In this document: positions 35,100-46,774 of the stretch, piece by piece
Position numbering within the stretch: position 1 is the stretch's first letter
Layout of the letters: every line of letters starts with the position of its first letter
Source of the DNA: Siphonodentalium dalli
Lineage: Eukaryota > Mollusca > Scaphopoda > Gadilida > Siphonodentaliidae
Assembly (NCBI GenBank): GCA_032622095.1
Contig: CP136067.1
Coordinates: 83,106,705-83,170,704, forward strand
Direction of reading: 5' to 3'
Length of the DNA stretch: 64,000 nt
The notes under the pieces: generated by a model
The model's database searches: none
Seen by the model: the letters and a program-made list of their open reading frames with translations, nothing else
Told to the model about the DNA's origin: nothing
Translations under genes and position numbers: made by a program

Positions 35100-35745
35100 A
35101 ATGTTGTTCTATATTAGCTTCAAATTTGGTCTGGTGCCACAAAAATAGAAGGAAAACTGAATTTTCTAAAAAAAAAATGAATTTTTTAAGTCGAAAAAGG
35201 GTCATAACTCTAACAAAAATTATCCGATTGAACCGAAATTTTACCTTGTTATCAAGTTATCATCTGGAAACCAAAAAAAGTAGCAGAACAACCTGAATTT
35301 TCTAAGTCCAAAAAGGGGCGTAACTCTGGAAAAAATGGGCGGACGAAACCACGGCTATGGGGAAATCTTGTTCCCCCGGCTGGTCTATTGGCATACCAAA
35401 GATCAACTGAATTGAATTAGCGAAACCAAAGTTATGAGTTGAAACGTTCGTATGCCACAGAAAACTGAATTTTCTAAGTCCAAAAAGGGGCGTAACTCTG
35501 GAAAAAAATGGGCGGCCGAAACCGCAGTTATGGGGAAATCTTGTCCCCCCGGCGGGTCTATTAGCATATCAAAGATCAACTGAATTGAGTTAGCGAAACC
35601 AAAGTTATGAGTTGAAACGTTCGCACGGACGGAAGGACGGATGGACGGAATGACGGACGGACGGACGGACGGACGGAGGGCTCCACTATATACCCCCAAA
35701 TCTCCATCGGAGATCGGGGCATAATAATCACCTACTGAGCTATTG
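35100..35745 (+). mobile_element. Core-repeat (pearl/HINE-like) element
   Basis: Two to three degenerate units of about 180 bp share TTTTCTAAGTCCAAAAAGGG and CAAAGATCAACTGAATTGA (35,160-35,625). An (ACGG)n tract follows at 35,626-35,682. The end has a hairpin made of CCCC-AAATCTCC and GGAGATC-GGGG (35,693-35,720). It has the same plan as the element at 16.2-17.2 kb but a different sequence. Its right edge meets the left end of the fold-back element, so the boundary is uncertain. Confidence 0.55.
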
Positions 35746-36639
35746 GTATTATTGCTGTGAAAAGACCACAGCACGTGAATGACACCCACGCGTGTTATAG
35801 TGTAGGTAGTTAGCGTTTTGATCAATACAAGTCGGATAAAAGCGCCATTTTTTAATATCTTGTTGGACAGCATCTCTAGTCTAGGAATTTTTTCAAGAAC
35901 CAACTTTTTGACCGACGTAGAGCCGAAAATTTAAGATGGCGTCCAAGATGGCCGCCGGTTTGACGGTGGTACACTTAATAGCTTTGCTTCTCAATTTTAT
36001 ATGTTTAACATAACGAATTCCACCCTATTATCTAAGAATGGTGGTTATCGAATAATAGCCCCCACTTTTAGTTGAAAAATGGCCACAATTATTCAAGATG
36101 GATGCCAAAATGGCGGCAAAAACATGGAAATGTTTTTTTTTTTCCTTATTTTTGTTTAAATACTTTACAATTTTAGAGATAATATAAGAAAAGATATCAA
36201 CAATGTGTTGACTATTCGATGGAATAACCTCTGTGAAAGAGTCATGCACACTAAAGGCGAAGTAGTGTAGTTTGTTATGGTACAAATGTGAGGTAGAATA
36301 TGTGCTATGTAAATGAGCAAAATTATTCTCCGACAGGTTTTCATTCTGTAAATGCTTAGAAACGAACCATGAATGGCTCTGATGTCTTCAATTCTATTTG
36401 CGACACTACTATATGGTTGGATAAATTGAATAAACATTTTAATATCGAGATATTTACAAATAACAATTTAGTAGTGGATTTACCACGAAATTAGGAAACA
36501 CCAAATGACAAAACCCATAATCGTCAAACTCAATTTGGTTCTCAAAACAGGAACACATGGAAGGTATTCTGCAACACATCTTCATCATCCGGACTCGTAT
36601 TCAAATTATAAATACTATGAAATTTGAAAATGCACTTTG

Positions 36640-37590
36640 TTTTAAACAAACTGAATTGAACAATTCACTTCTCACAACCACACGGCTGCACAACTTCGTA
36701 CATGGAAGTTTGCTTCTTGAACATTTTCACCTGAAACAAACCGATATGCAAACACATTTAGTCAACTCTGTGCACTCTCTAGCTGCGTCTAGGTTGTCAT
36801 CCATAGAGTAACAAAAGAACTGTCAATCAATTTCCATCCAAAGAAGTCAGGTGTTGGAAACTTTGCATCTACTGTGGGGCTTACAGTCCAGATACCAGTC
36901 TGATATATATAGCACGATATTCATTTGAAAGGGCATGTTCCTCGTTGGTGGTATTGAACATTTCATGTCTAGCTTCATTAACTGAGGTCAGGTTCACAGA
37001 TTTGTCATAAACAATCTCAACGAAATGCTAAATACACTCAATAGTGGTGATGAAACATCAAGAACCACACAGGGATTCCTCGTAATTGGCATCAAGCATT
37101 CTGTGAGCTAAGCTTTACAAGCATCCCAAAATTGCGCTTACCCTTACCAAGGAAATGGGAAGTTGAGTCGCATCCTGATATCGGATGGAATATTGGAAGT
37201 ACAGTTGAATTTTGTTTAGCCCATTGAATTGCACATATCAACTATGTTGTAGGTAACATGGGATTTAGACTTCTCGAAAGACAAACAGTTTCAAATGTTT
37301 GCATTGAAGAAGCATAGCATGCAGATGTCCCAACATGATCACGATAATATATGTGTCAACAGTGTGAACAATAATCGATGAATTATCGGTTTGTAGCATA
37401 TGAAATATATGTTCTTCTCACACCAAAACCAGCGATTCGCCCATCTATAAAAGGAGGGGCGGTAATAAATGTGACTTCCTAAGCTGCATGAAGGTCCCAT
37501 CCGATTCAAACTGCATAGAAACTGCAGAGCCAAATCCAAAGGTCGAGTGTAAGGTGTTCGACGGAGGTGCTCTGATACATTTACTGACAC
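36640..37590 (-). pseudogene. Left-arm mirror copy of the fold-back protein, decayed
   Basis: Read on the minus strand, the left arm repeats the C-terminal half of the protein in the right arm. ICYKPIIHRLLFTLLTHILS (ending near 37,339) matches the right-arm frame ICYTLIIHRLLFVLLTRILS. Further on, LTECLMPITRNPCVVLDV and FVSGENVQEANFHVRSCA correspond to right-arm segments. Many stops and frame changes intervene. There is no independent N-terminal part; the copy exists only as the mirror arm. Confidence 0.55.
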
Positions 37591-39430
37591 CTGAAGTCGG
37601 GCTTACCTTCTCAATGTATATCAGCACAAAGTTTATTCCATATGTTATGATGCAGCTCGCAGATTGTAGAAGTACTGACTTGGTTTTGGACAGGTAAATA
37701 TAGGGTAGTATCGAAACAGGAACGTGAGAGAAACGTGGTTGTGGCATTCGAGGTAAGGTTGGGGCTTACTTCAAAAAATCAACCGAATTGGAATGACTTT
37801 CTCAGAAACACCACAACAGGCAAGAATTGTTTGCATTGGTCAATGAATGTCTCTTTAAATTGGAAACCCTAACAGGGAAAACCATCTTCGTAACGGAGGA
37901 TGGTGACACCGTCCAAATGTGTAACCTATACTCTTTGGATATACGTATGAAGAAGCTGACAGTAGATTAGTCGGACATATATCTCATATGCTACACACTC
38001 ATTATTCATCGATTATTGTTCGTACTGTTGACAAGGATATTATCGTGATTCTGTTGTGACATCTGCATGTTATGCTACTCCAATGCAAAGATTTGAAACT
38101 GTGTCTCTCGGCAAGTCTAAATCCCATGTTATCCGCAACATAGTTGATATGTACAATTCAATTGGGGTCAGAAAAAAATTCAACTTTGCTTCCAATATTA
38201 CATAATTTCCATGCGATATCAGGATGCGACTCAACTTCCTTTTTCTTTGGTAAGGGCAAGCGCACATTTTGGGATGATTGAAAAGCTTACCCATGGCTAA
38301 CAGAATGCTTGATGTCAATTACGAGGAATCCTTTTGTGGTACTTAATGTTCCATCACCACTATTTGTGTGTATTTAGCATTTCGTCGTGATTGTTTATGA
38401 CAAATCTGCGAACATGACCTCAGTTAATGAAGATAGACATGAAATGTTCAGCAAAGGCCGTGCACACGAACAGTTACCACCAAAGAAATCGTGCTACTAG
38501 TATATATCAGGTTGGTATATGGACTGTAAGCCCCATAATAGATGCAAAGTGTCCAGCATCTGACTCACTGGGGGAAAACTATTTCACAAGAATCGATTCT
38601 ATCGCCTTTCTGGTTCTGTCTCTATCGAACTAAGTCCCGACTCTTTCGCGATTTAAAACAAATATTTTCAAAGTTTTGACCGCCATTTATACACTAAATA
38701 TCAAAACAGAACTATTTTCTAAACAAATATCCGTAGATTAGGTCTTTGCTCGTTCTTATTGATGATAATAATGCGAAATCAGCAATTTTGTGCACACTTA
38801 GAGGCATAATGCATTTTTGTGCATTTCCTATTTAAATTAAGCAGCAATTTGATAAGTTTATCGGCCTTGACACTTTTAGTTGGGCTGGAACATATATCTC
38901 TGTATGATCGAACACTATAATAACCACATTTTCTATCATAAAACCTGACAAGTTCCAGCCCAAATTGAATGTGATAAAATCTGAGCATCAAACTGCTGCT
39001 TAATTCTCGTGGGAAATACACTCAAATGCACGTCTCTAAATGTGCACAACAAGCATCCGATTTTGCACAAACAAAGACCGAATCTGTCGATTGTTATTGG
39101 AGAATACTTTCTGTATTGACAGTCAGTGTATAAACAACCTATCAAAACCTATCGAATATTTTTTTAACAAACCGCGAAAGAGTCGGAACTTAATTTGATG
39201 GAGACGGAACCGGAAGGGTGATATAATTGATTCTGGTGAAACAGTCCCCCCCCCCCAATGTGACTCCTTCTGGTGGATATAATGATTATTTTGTTCCTGT
39301 ATGGATGACAACCACAGAAGTGGCGAGAGTGTGCACCGAATTGAATAACTGTGTTTGCAAATCGGTTTGTTTCAGGTGCAAATGTTCAAAAAGCAAACTT
39401 CCATGTACGTAGTTGTGCAGATGTGGTTGT
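37460..39430 (+). pseudogene. Transposon-associated protein with EEAD, GCD and CXC motifs (broken)
   Basis: Blocks in order on the plus strand: KVFDGGALIHLL (37,551-37,586); a segment with EKRGCGIRGKV near 37,727-37,765; QELFALVNECLF near 37,818; EEADSRLVGHI (37,949-37,981); IIVRTVDKDIIVI (38,012-38,050); AISGCDSTSFFFGKGKRTFW (38,213-38,272); KGRAHEQLPPKK near 38,455-38,490; PVWMTTTEVARVC near 39,298-39,336; and a Cys-rich end NCVCKSVCFRCKCSKSKLPC (about 39,347-39,409). This order matches a family of uncharacterised transposon-linked proteins I remember from invertebrates, ending in a Tesmin/TSO1-like CXC segment that may bind DNA. Several stops, frameshifts and the 695-bp MITE break it. The N-terminal half is absent. 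The function of the family is not known to me. Confidence 0.65.
38566..39260. mobile_element. 695-bp MITE in the right arm of the fold-back
   Basis: Imperfect terminal inverted repeats of about 80 bp: the left end CACTGGGGGAAAACTATTTC corresponds to the complement of the right end, CATTGGGGGGGGGACTGTTTC. Both continue to a shared ACTCTTTCGCG. TGACT flanks both sides (38,561-38,565 and 39,261-39,265), so the target duplication is 5 bp or slightly longer. The mirror arm lacks the insert, giving an empty-site comparison. The interior has no transposase. The superfamily is uncertain. Confidence 0.75.
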
Positions 39431-40675
39431 GAGTAGTGAATTGTCAATTCAATTTATTAAAACAAAGTGTATTTTAATATTTGCTGATTCCGTCTTCCCA
39501 CAACATGGCCCCATGGAGTATATCCCAGCAACAATAGAACATACAAAATTATACATATGCATATATATGCAATACATTGCACACTAATGTATATACTGTT
39601 GAATATGTGCTATTCGCATGATTGCTTCATGTTCTGTTGCGGGAATAATTGAGGACACTATATGATACAAGGAAATAATATTATTTCTTATTCCGAACTC
39701 AAATATACTTTCGAGTATATGCTTCAATCATTTTGTGTATAATTTGACATAAAACACTGAATTTAAGTATTGGTAATTTGAATACGAGGCCTGATGATGA
39801 AGATATGTTGCAGAATACCTTCCATATGTTCTTGTTTTTTGAGAACCAAACTGAGTTTGAAGAATATGGGGTCTGTCGTTTAGTGTTTCCTAAATTCGTG
39901 GTAAATCCACTACTAAATTGATTTTTTATTCGTAAACATCTCGACATACAAAGTTGTATTCAATTGATCCAACCATATAGTAGTGTCGTAAATAGAATTG
40001 GTGACATTAGTGTCATTCACGGTTGGTTATTAAGCATTTACAGAATTAAACACAGTCTGAGAATATTTTCATTCATTTTATATAGCACATATTCTATCTC
40101 ACATTACTACCAGAACGAACAATACTACTTCACCTTTAATGTGCATGACTTTTCCACAGAAGTTATCACATCAAATAATGAACACATAGTTGATATCTTC
40201 CTTTATATTATCTCGAAAATTGTAAAGTATTTAATAACAAAATAATGAAAAAACCCAATTTCTCATGTTTTGGCCGCCATTTTGGCATCCATCTTGAATA
40301 ATTGTGGCCATTTTTCAACTAAGAGTCAAGGTTGTTATTCTATAAACACCATTATTATACAATGTGGGGAAATTCATCATGTTTACCATATCAAATCGGG
40401 AAGCAGATCTATTAGGTGTGCCACCGTCAAACTGGCGGCCATCTTGGACGCCATCTTGAATTTTCGGCTCTACGTCGGTCAAAAAGTTGGTTCTTGAGAA
40501 AATTCCTAGACTAGAGATGCTGTCCTACAAGATACTAAAAAATGGCGCTTTTATCCGACTTGTATCGATCCGAGCATTTTTTGTCGCTAACTGCCTACAC
40601 TATTATGAGTACGCTTGAATCTTTTCGCAACATCAAAGCCGTTGAGCGAAATAGGTAATTATATTACCCGCCGTG

Positions 40676-41001
40676 GGAGTGAGACAACACGTCATTATAT
40701 TATCACCTATATTGTTAAAACCGTGCGAATAGATAACATATCGAATTGGTATAATATTATTATGCAGTTAATTAATATGATATGGAGGATATGAATGGGT
40801 GTGAATTAACTGCCAGATATACGTCCAATGATTGACCTATCAACTAACGGCCTAATCATATTATACCAGTGTGCTAATTCAAACTGGCTCACAAGAAATG
40901 TGCGATATGGAACAAAAGCCCAATTTACAGACACATATTGACAAAGCAAATATTCCCAAACATACAGGGACACAAAGGTTGGAGGGGCAAACACACTTCC
41001 A
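40676..41001. other. Spacer without recognised feature
   Basis: This is AT-rich DNA between the fold-back element and the 3' end of LINE B. I see nothing in it. Confidence 0.6.
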
Positions 41002-41159
41002 TATTATTATTATTATATCTTTATTTCCTCCAGATATTGAAGATTTTACAAAGAATATAACATTGTTATGCACAACATAATGAATAGATATCATAATTAA
41101 ATTTTATAGAAACAACACAAATAAATATGATAAGCAAGACGTATTTACATTTCTACAAT

Positions 41160-41520
41160 GGTGGATATACTGACGACGACGATGATGATGATGATGATTT
41201 GGATGATGTTGAGAACGACGACGTTGATCGATGATGACGATGTTAATGTTGAACGTGAGGAAGAAGATGACTATATTGATGATGATGATAATGATGATGA
41301 TGACGATGATGATGATGTACATGATGATGAAGATGATGTTGAAGATGAGGAAATTAGATTATGACGATGACGTCAATGATGACGGTGGCGATGACGACGA
41401 TGAAGATTATGATGATGACATGGACGACGGCGATGATGATGACGATGATTATGTCGATGGTGGTGACGACGACGACGATGATGATAATGATGATGATGAT
41501 GATGATGACGGGCTGACTGA
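41160..41520. repeat. Long (GAT/GAC)n trinucleotide tract
   Basis: About 350 bp of GATGATGAC-type repeats lie in the 3' UTR of LINE B. They read as Asp-rich or His-rich open frames on either strand, which are artefacts of the repeat. Confidence 0.9.
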
Positions 41521-41678
41521 TTTGTATTATTCAATGGACTAGGAAATATTTCTCTGCAAGAGTGCATTGTACCACATCCATAAATTGGCAGTAATCGTTA
41601 CCATGAAGTCCAGAAAGACGTCTATATCATCAACTGCTGTACACATATCACCAGTAATATGAGTCAAATGAAGCAAGA

Positions 41679-43030
41679 TCATTTCGTCCATTGAAAGATC
41701 ATCAATCTTGATAAACATTCTACGCCATAACGATCAATAATATCAAAAAACATATTATTCCGTAGTGATGTCAGGGAACTGCATTCAATGAGAACGTGCC
41801 GTACTTTATCAAGGTACATTTTATAGCAGTTAGGGCACTGGATTAGTGCTTCGTTTAAGTACGTTGTTGCATCGATCACAAGAGCTGTGGTTAGATAGGA
41901 ATGTCTATTATGTGAAAATTTTCGACAGAGTCGCCAAAGATCAGACATGTTTAGGTTGTCATGTACATTCCGAAACCGATTGAATGATGGGTCAATTTCC
42001 GTTCTAATTTTCCAATCTGACTCGGTTGTGTTTCGAATATTATTTCTCGTTAGCGCCTTCCGCGACTCTTTCGAGAGAAATACGCCAGACCTGATGTACT
42101 CATATACTGCATCAGTCAAGTTGTATTTCACGAGTAATGAAAATACTTCGCCAATAAAAGTTGTTGTCGGGTTCTGTGAGTAAACGTAATCAAACAGCCT
42201 AGTTTCAAAGATTGTTTTACAAGCCTTTCCAGGCGTTAGTCGACAAAGGGCTCCAAAGAGTGAAATTTTTCTGGCATCAATACTAACTTGAAGTGGATAT
42301 GTTCCTAGCAGGCCAGTAACGACATCGGTCCTGCATCGGGCAGGTAGGCCCTGAATACGCTTCAAGCAAAATCTGTGAACTCTTTCGAGCTTGATCAAGT
42401 TAGAGGCTGATAAGCCACAGAGAAATTCTGAACCGTAAAGTCCACGAGAAAGTACCACTGATTTATATATTACCATTGAACTCTGAGGTGTTATGCCTCC
42501 TGCGTACGTATACCAGCAGTGCTTAACATAAGATATGTCGATGGAATATTTGAGCTGACACTTTCTGTAAGAGTGTTTGGAAAGTCACTTTTGTGTAATG
42601 GTATGCCCAGGTGCGTGACTGAATCCGTTTTATTAACTGCTATGCCATTTAGCATCCATGTGCGATTGATAGAGGCGTATTTAGATTTCTCATTGAAGAT
42701 AATTACCTGACATTTCTGTTGGTTATACATAAATCGCCATTTTTTACTGTAATTGCCACATATATTACACATTTTTTGTATGCCATATGATGAAAGCGAG
42801 AGGAGGGTCATATCATCTGCCTGTGTGGGAGACGAGCAGTTGATATCTCGCAGCCTGAAACCAAAGTTCGAGTGTTCGAGCTCATTGAGCAAACTGTCTA
42901 TGTAGATGGCGTAGAAAATCGGAGCGAGGGTACTTCCCTGCCTTGTTCCCTGGCTAATAGATATTATACGTGATGTAAGATTTTCGTGGCGTATATTGCA
43001 GCTCACGCCAGTTAAGAATTGTTTAACGCC
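41679..43030 (-). pseudogene. LINE B ORF2, reverse transcriptase C-terminal half and zinc finger
   Basis: The first frame (minus, up to 42,491) has QGTRQGSTLAPIFYAIYIDS and PTQADDMTLLSL with the catalytic Asp pair. Next come a thumb-like region and LGIPLHKSDF. A one-base shift near 42,508 moves to the second frame, which continues GGITPQSSMVIYKSVVLSRG and KRIQGLPARCRTDV. It ends with the finger CPNCYKMYLDKVRHVLIEC (Cys-x2-Cys-x10-His-x4-Cys). Only one shift and the truncation separate it from an intact C-terminal half, so it is younger than LINE A. The apparent N-terminal extension to 43,114 is flanking sequence. Confidence 0.85.
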
Positions 43031-43558
43031 AGTTAAAATAGTCACATCTGCTAAAACCGCAATAAACAGAAAAAATATTAAAATATAGGCATATTTCGTT
43101 CTTATACCGATCATATATAATATATCGTAAATAGTATTATATTGTCAAGTTCGTACGATGTGTTAGTAAACAAAAGCCATGTTATGTTTACAGTACAGTG
43201 AGTAAAGAGTATGCGATAAGAAAAACACTCAACACCGGGGATATCCCATTAATGGAACCTTGGTTGAAATTGCCACCAAGTTGTTTGGAAGATACTGACA
43301 TAGCGCTCGCTAATCCTCGCCACTCAAGATGCCAGTGTTGAATGGGTCACCGTGAATCACTCTCCTAAAAAGTCGTCACGGATTTGAGTGTTCCGCTTAT
43401 CACTCACTCTTTACGTGCTGTATAAAAACAAACGCTCGGCTCACACAAAGTGTGTTTTGTGGAAATATGGCATTCATAATATCATTATGCTGTACTATTA
43501 CTATATTCGTAAGAAATTTTTCATAATATGGAAACTGTTACTTCTAAATTATAACCGA
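43031..43558. other. Spacer with a short phrase shared with 55.66 kb
   Basis: No gene was seen. The phrase around 43,138-43,180 (TATTGTCAAG-TCGTACGATG, then GTAAACAA-AGCC) has a diverged counterpart at about 55,673-55,715. A small dispersed repeat may be present in both places. Confidence 0.4.
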
Positions 43559-44135
43559 CTAGAAGGTGACCCGACTTCGTCCGGGCTTGGACCTTGAACT
43601 GTCCATTTTGAATGTCAAGGTCAAGTGGGGTCACGATTTGACCAGTCCAAAACACTGCCCGGACAAAAGTACCCGACAAACGTGCCCGTCGAATCCATCC
43701 GGTTTTACCCGATTTGACATTGAATTGATCACTTTGAAGGTCCAGGTCGGGGTCACGATTTGACCCGTCCAAAACACTCAGCGGACAAAAGTAACCCTAT
43801 GTATCAAATTTCGTCGAAATCCCATCAAAACTCGCGATTTGACCTTGAAATGACCCGATATCAAGGTCAAGGTCACGTCGCACGGGCAAATGAATATGCT
43901 TATGAGACTCCCCATACGAAAGTATCCTCACATACCAAGTTTTGTCGAAATCCCGTGATATTCGGGCGTTTGACCTTGAACTGACACGATTTCAAGGTCA
44001 AGGTCACGTCGCACGGGCAAATTAATAGGCCTATGTCACTCGCCGGCCGAAAATACCCCAACATACCAAGTTTCATCGAAATCGGCCGTTTTCGAGTCCA
44101 TCGATTACAGACAGATCTTCCAAAATATATAATAG
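43559..44135 (-). mobile_element. Helitron/HINE-like element, family A, minus strand
   Basis: Its 3' end on the minus strand is CTAG at 43,559-43,562, preceded by a hairpin (complement of CCCGACTTCGTCCGGGC, 43,571-43,587). The body has AAGGTCAAGGTCACG units near 43,862 and 43,994. The 5' end TATTATATATTTTGGAAG lies at 44,115-44,135 and is fused to the next element's end, with one copy of the junction bases lost. Confidence 0.55.
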
Positions 44136-44560
44136 CCGATGAGCCCGACGTTGTCCGGGCTATTCAAAAACCAAATTTCAAATCTATAGCTTCACCCGTT
44201 TCCGAGATCTCTTCAAAAACCAAATTTCAAGTCGATAGCTCTACCCGTTTCAGAGATCTGGTCTGCGCATGCGCGAAGCTGGCGTCGCACGGGCTCAGCG
44301 ACCCGATAAAATTCGTATCCGGGGCAAGATACATTGACATAGCAAATTTCAAGTCGATAGCTCCACCCGTTTCCGAGATCTCGTCTGCGCATGCGCTGCA
44401 CGGGCGTCGCACGGGCTCACCAATACGACAACGACCACCGCCTGGTCAAACTACACACACGTACCAAGTTTCGTCCCGATCGGTCGAGAATCGTAGATTT
44501 GTATTAAGGACAGACAGACAGACAGACAAACAGACAGAGGTCTTCAAAATATATATGAGA
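44136..44560 (-). mobile_element. Helitron/HINE-like element, family A, minus strand
   Basis: The 3' hairpin lies at about 44,142-44,162. Two 122-bp cores have motifs at 44,263 and 44,385 (the second with its last base changed). The unique part and a (GACA)n tract (44,509-44,537) follow. The 5' end TCTCATATATATTTTG is at 44,545-44,560. It directly abuts the CTAG of the next element. Confidence 0.55.
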
Positions 44561-45290
44561 CTAGCCGATGAGCCCGACGTTGTCCGGGCTATTCAAAAAC
44601 CAAATTTCAAGTCGATAGCTCCACCCGTTTCCGATATCTGGTCTGCGCATGCGCGAAGCTGGCGTCGCACGGGCTCGGCGACCCGATAAAATTCGTATCC
44701 GGGGCATGATACATTCACATACCAAATTTCAAGTCGATAGCTCCACCCGTTTCCGAGATCTCGTCTGCGCATGCGCGAAGCTGGCGTCGCACGGGCTCGG
44801 CGACCCGATAAAATTCGTATCCGGGGCAAGATACATTCACATACCAAATTTCAAGTCGATAGCTCAACCCGTTTCCGAGATCTCGTCTGCGCATGCGCGA
44901 AGCTGGCGTCGCACGGGCTCGGCGACCCGATAAAATTCTTATTCGGGGCAAGATACATTCACATACCAAATTTCAAGTCGATAGCTCCACCTAGCCGATG
45001 AGCCCGACGTTGTCCGGGCTATTCATCCGGGCTATTCAAAAACCAAATTTCAAGTCGATAGCTCCACCCGTTTCCGAGATCTCGTCTGCGCATGCGCGAA
45101 GCTGACGTCGCACGGGCTCGGTGACCCGATAAAATTCGTATCCGGGGCAAGATACATTCACATACCAAATTTCAAGTCGATAGCTCCACCCGTTTCCGAG
45201 ATCTCGTCTGCGCATGCGCGAAGCAGGCGCCGCACGGGCTCGCCAATACGACAACGTTCACCGCCTGGTCAAACTACACTCACGTACCAA
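44561..45290 (-). mobile_element. Helitron/HINE-like element(s), family A, minus strand, rearranged
   Basis: CTAG lies at 44,561-44,564 with its hairpin just inside, then three 122-bp cores with motifs at 44,643, 44,765 and 44,888. A second CTAG-plus-hairpin sits inside the array at 44,991-45,017, followed by a duplicated fragment of the hairpin (45,024-45,033) and two more cores (45,087, 45,209). The unique part ends near 45,290 at the start of repeat L, with no TC end visible. This is probably two elements, the second truncated. Confidence 0.5.
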
Positions 45291-46760
45291 GATTCGCCCC
45301 CCAGGACTCAACTTCACCCCACTAATTTTCTTCTTTAATGTCTCCTCTAATTTTTTTCACTTGTTAACAAGAAAAAAAAGTGGCCGCAGAGACACCAGAC
45401 AAGATGGCGTCCATCATGGCGCCATTTAAAAAAATGCACCAGGTCTCTTTGATTGTCGTTATAGTAAAGATGATATCACATGCGGTCTTGTTTTCCGCTC
45501 GATTCGTTATGCTAATAAACAACCCTTACAATTTAGCCAAAAATCCGACACCAGAATCCAATATGGCGGCCAAGATGGCCGCCGAAATGTGAAAATATGC
45601 TATTTTTCTGACATGTTACCACATTTCGTTTGTCTCTGTGGGAAAATGTTGGCATCTTTGCGTCATGTTATACATTTATCGTATAGAGGAGTCATTGGCG
45701 AACACATGGGGACCATAATATACATTCATTGCGGGATGTTTTTGTCCGATTTCACGTTTTCCCAAAAGCCGGTATAATAGGTCAAAGCCGAATCTACGTT
45801 AATAACGCGATGTAATGTTTCGAATCAATGAATGTTATTCCTATTATAACAACACCCATGCATATATATGTGCAGGAGATACTCGAGCTAGGATACCTCT
45901 TATACCTGAGTTGAGGAATATTTACCCAAATCCAAGATGGCGGCCAAAATGGCCAACAGAAATAAAAAATCGGCGAAAATCGCCGATTTTAACATCAGTG
46001 AGCATTATTGTCATGAAAACTCCACACCTGTTTACTATTGTGAGTTGGGAACACTTAGGCGAAGAACTTTCCTTGTACCATATCCAAATAAAAGTCCCCC
46101 AAATCCAAAATGGCGCCCACAATGGCGGGCAGATTTTGAAAAATCACCGAAATTCCCTCATAGTCACATCATTGGGCATTATTGTTGAGACAACTCCATC
46201 CATGCTTACAGTTGAGTTGGAAATACTGAGGTGAAGTAATTACCTTACATCTCATGCAAGAAATTGTTTTTCAAATCGAAGATGGCTGCCAAAATGGCGA
46301 CCGAAATTTGAAAACACGCCTACATTCCTTTACTTTCTTAGGATTGGCGTTATTGTTTCGCGATTTCTACCCACCATTACATGTTGATATGTATGAATTA
46401 TTCATTAAGGTTTGGTAAGTGATACTCACAGTCAATGTGGCGGCCAAACTGGCGGCCAGAAATTGAAAAGGAGCCGATATTATCACATACTAATTTCAAC
46501 TTTTTGTCATAATATCGATTTGTATGGACGAAACGGTACATAATATAAGCCATCTATTAGTTCCAACGTAAGTCGTAGCCTTTTGGAAGGATGAAAACCC
46601 ACAATCGCGATGTGGCATTTCAAAATCCATTCTCCACTAAGGGCTCACACTGGCCGTAACCGTATGTAGGTGCGCCGAATAGTCATATTATGACTTCCAA
46701 TAATCAAAACAACAGTACCTGAGCCACATTCAGCATTATCTAGACCCGTTTCCGTCTCTT
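45291..46760 (+). repeat. Repeat L, copy 1, with paired YY1-like motifs
   Basis: L is a series of degenerate units of about 155-190 bp, each with a doubled motif of the type AAGATGGCGGCCAAAATGGC. These lie near 45,401, 45,560, 45,933, 46,106, 46,278 and 46,434. The first 880 bp recur in direct orientation at 50,470-51,175. The 46,200-46,740 part recurs inverted at 49,190-49,743. Open frames here are unit translations. L is probably a mobile element or satellite-like repeat; terminal structures were not identified. Confidence 0.6.
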
Positions 46761-46774
46761 CGTCAGATTAATCT

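Larger units (their letters stand above)
35717..40675. mobile_element. Fold-back element: about 5-kb diverged palindrome
   Basis: The left arm (35,717 to about 37,430) is an inverted, diverged copy of the right arm (about 37,960-40,675). Anchors: GCGCCATTTTTTAATATCTTG near 35,843 against CAAGATACTAAAAAATGGCGC near 40,530; AAGATGGCGTCCAAGATGGC at 35,933 against its complement at 40,440; GGAAGGTATTCTGCAACA near 36,557 against TGTTGCAGAATACCTTCC near 39,808; TGTGGGGCTTACAGTCCA near 36,878 against TGGACTGTAAGCCCCATA near 38,520; and AATAATCGATGAAT near 37,370 against ATTCATCGATTATT near 38,005. The right arm is longer because of a MITE (38,566-39,260) and a further stretch near 39,480-39,760. The unpaired centre (about 37,430-37,960) encodes part of the protein described separately. 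Confidence 0.8.
41002..43030 (-). mobile_element. LINE B: 5'-truncated relative of LINE A
   Basis: On the minus strand it starts inside the reverse transcriptase (about LTGVSCNIRHE) and runs to a tail GGAAATAAAGATATAATAATAA (complement at 41,002-41,030). LINE A ends in the same GGAAATAAAGATATA phrase, and the proteins align throughout, so the two are related elements. 5' truncation is typical of LINE insertion. The 3' UTR contains an expanded trinucleotide tract (41,160-41,520). Confidence 0.85.

Noticed and set aside
41158-41542. Asp-rich and His-rich proteins
   Set aside because: They come from the GAT/GAC trinucleotide tract in the LINE B 3' UTR.
42000-43114. N-terminal signal-like peptide on the LINE B frame (residues before LTGVSC)
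   Set aside because: It is flanking DNA read in frame upstream of the truncation point, not part of the LINE.
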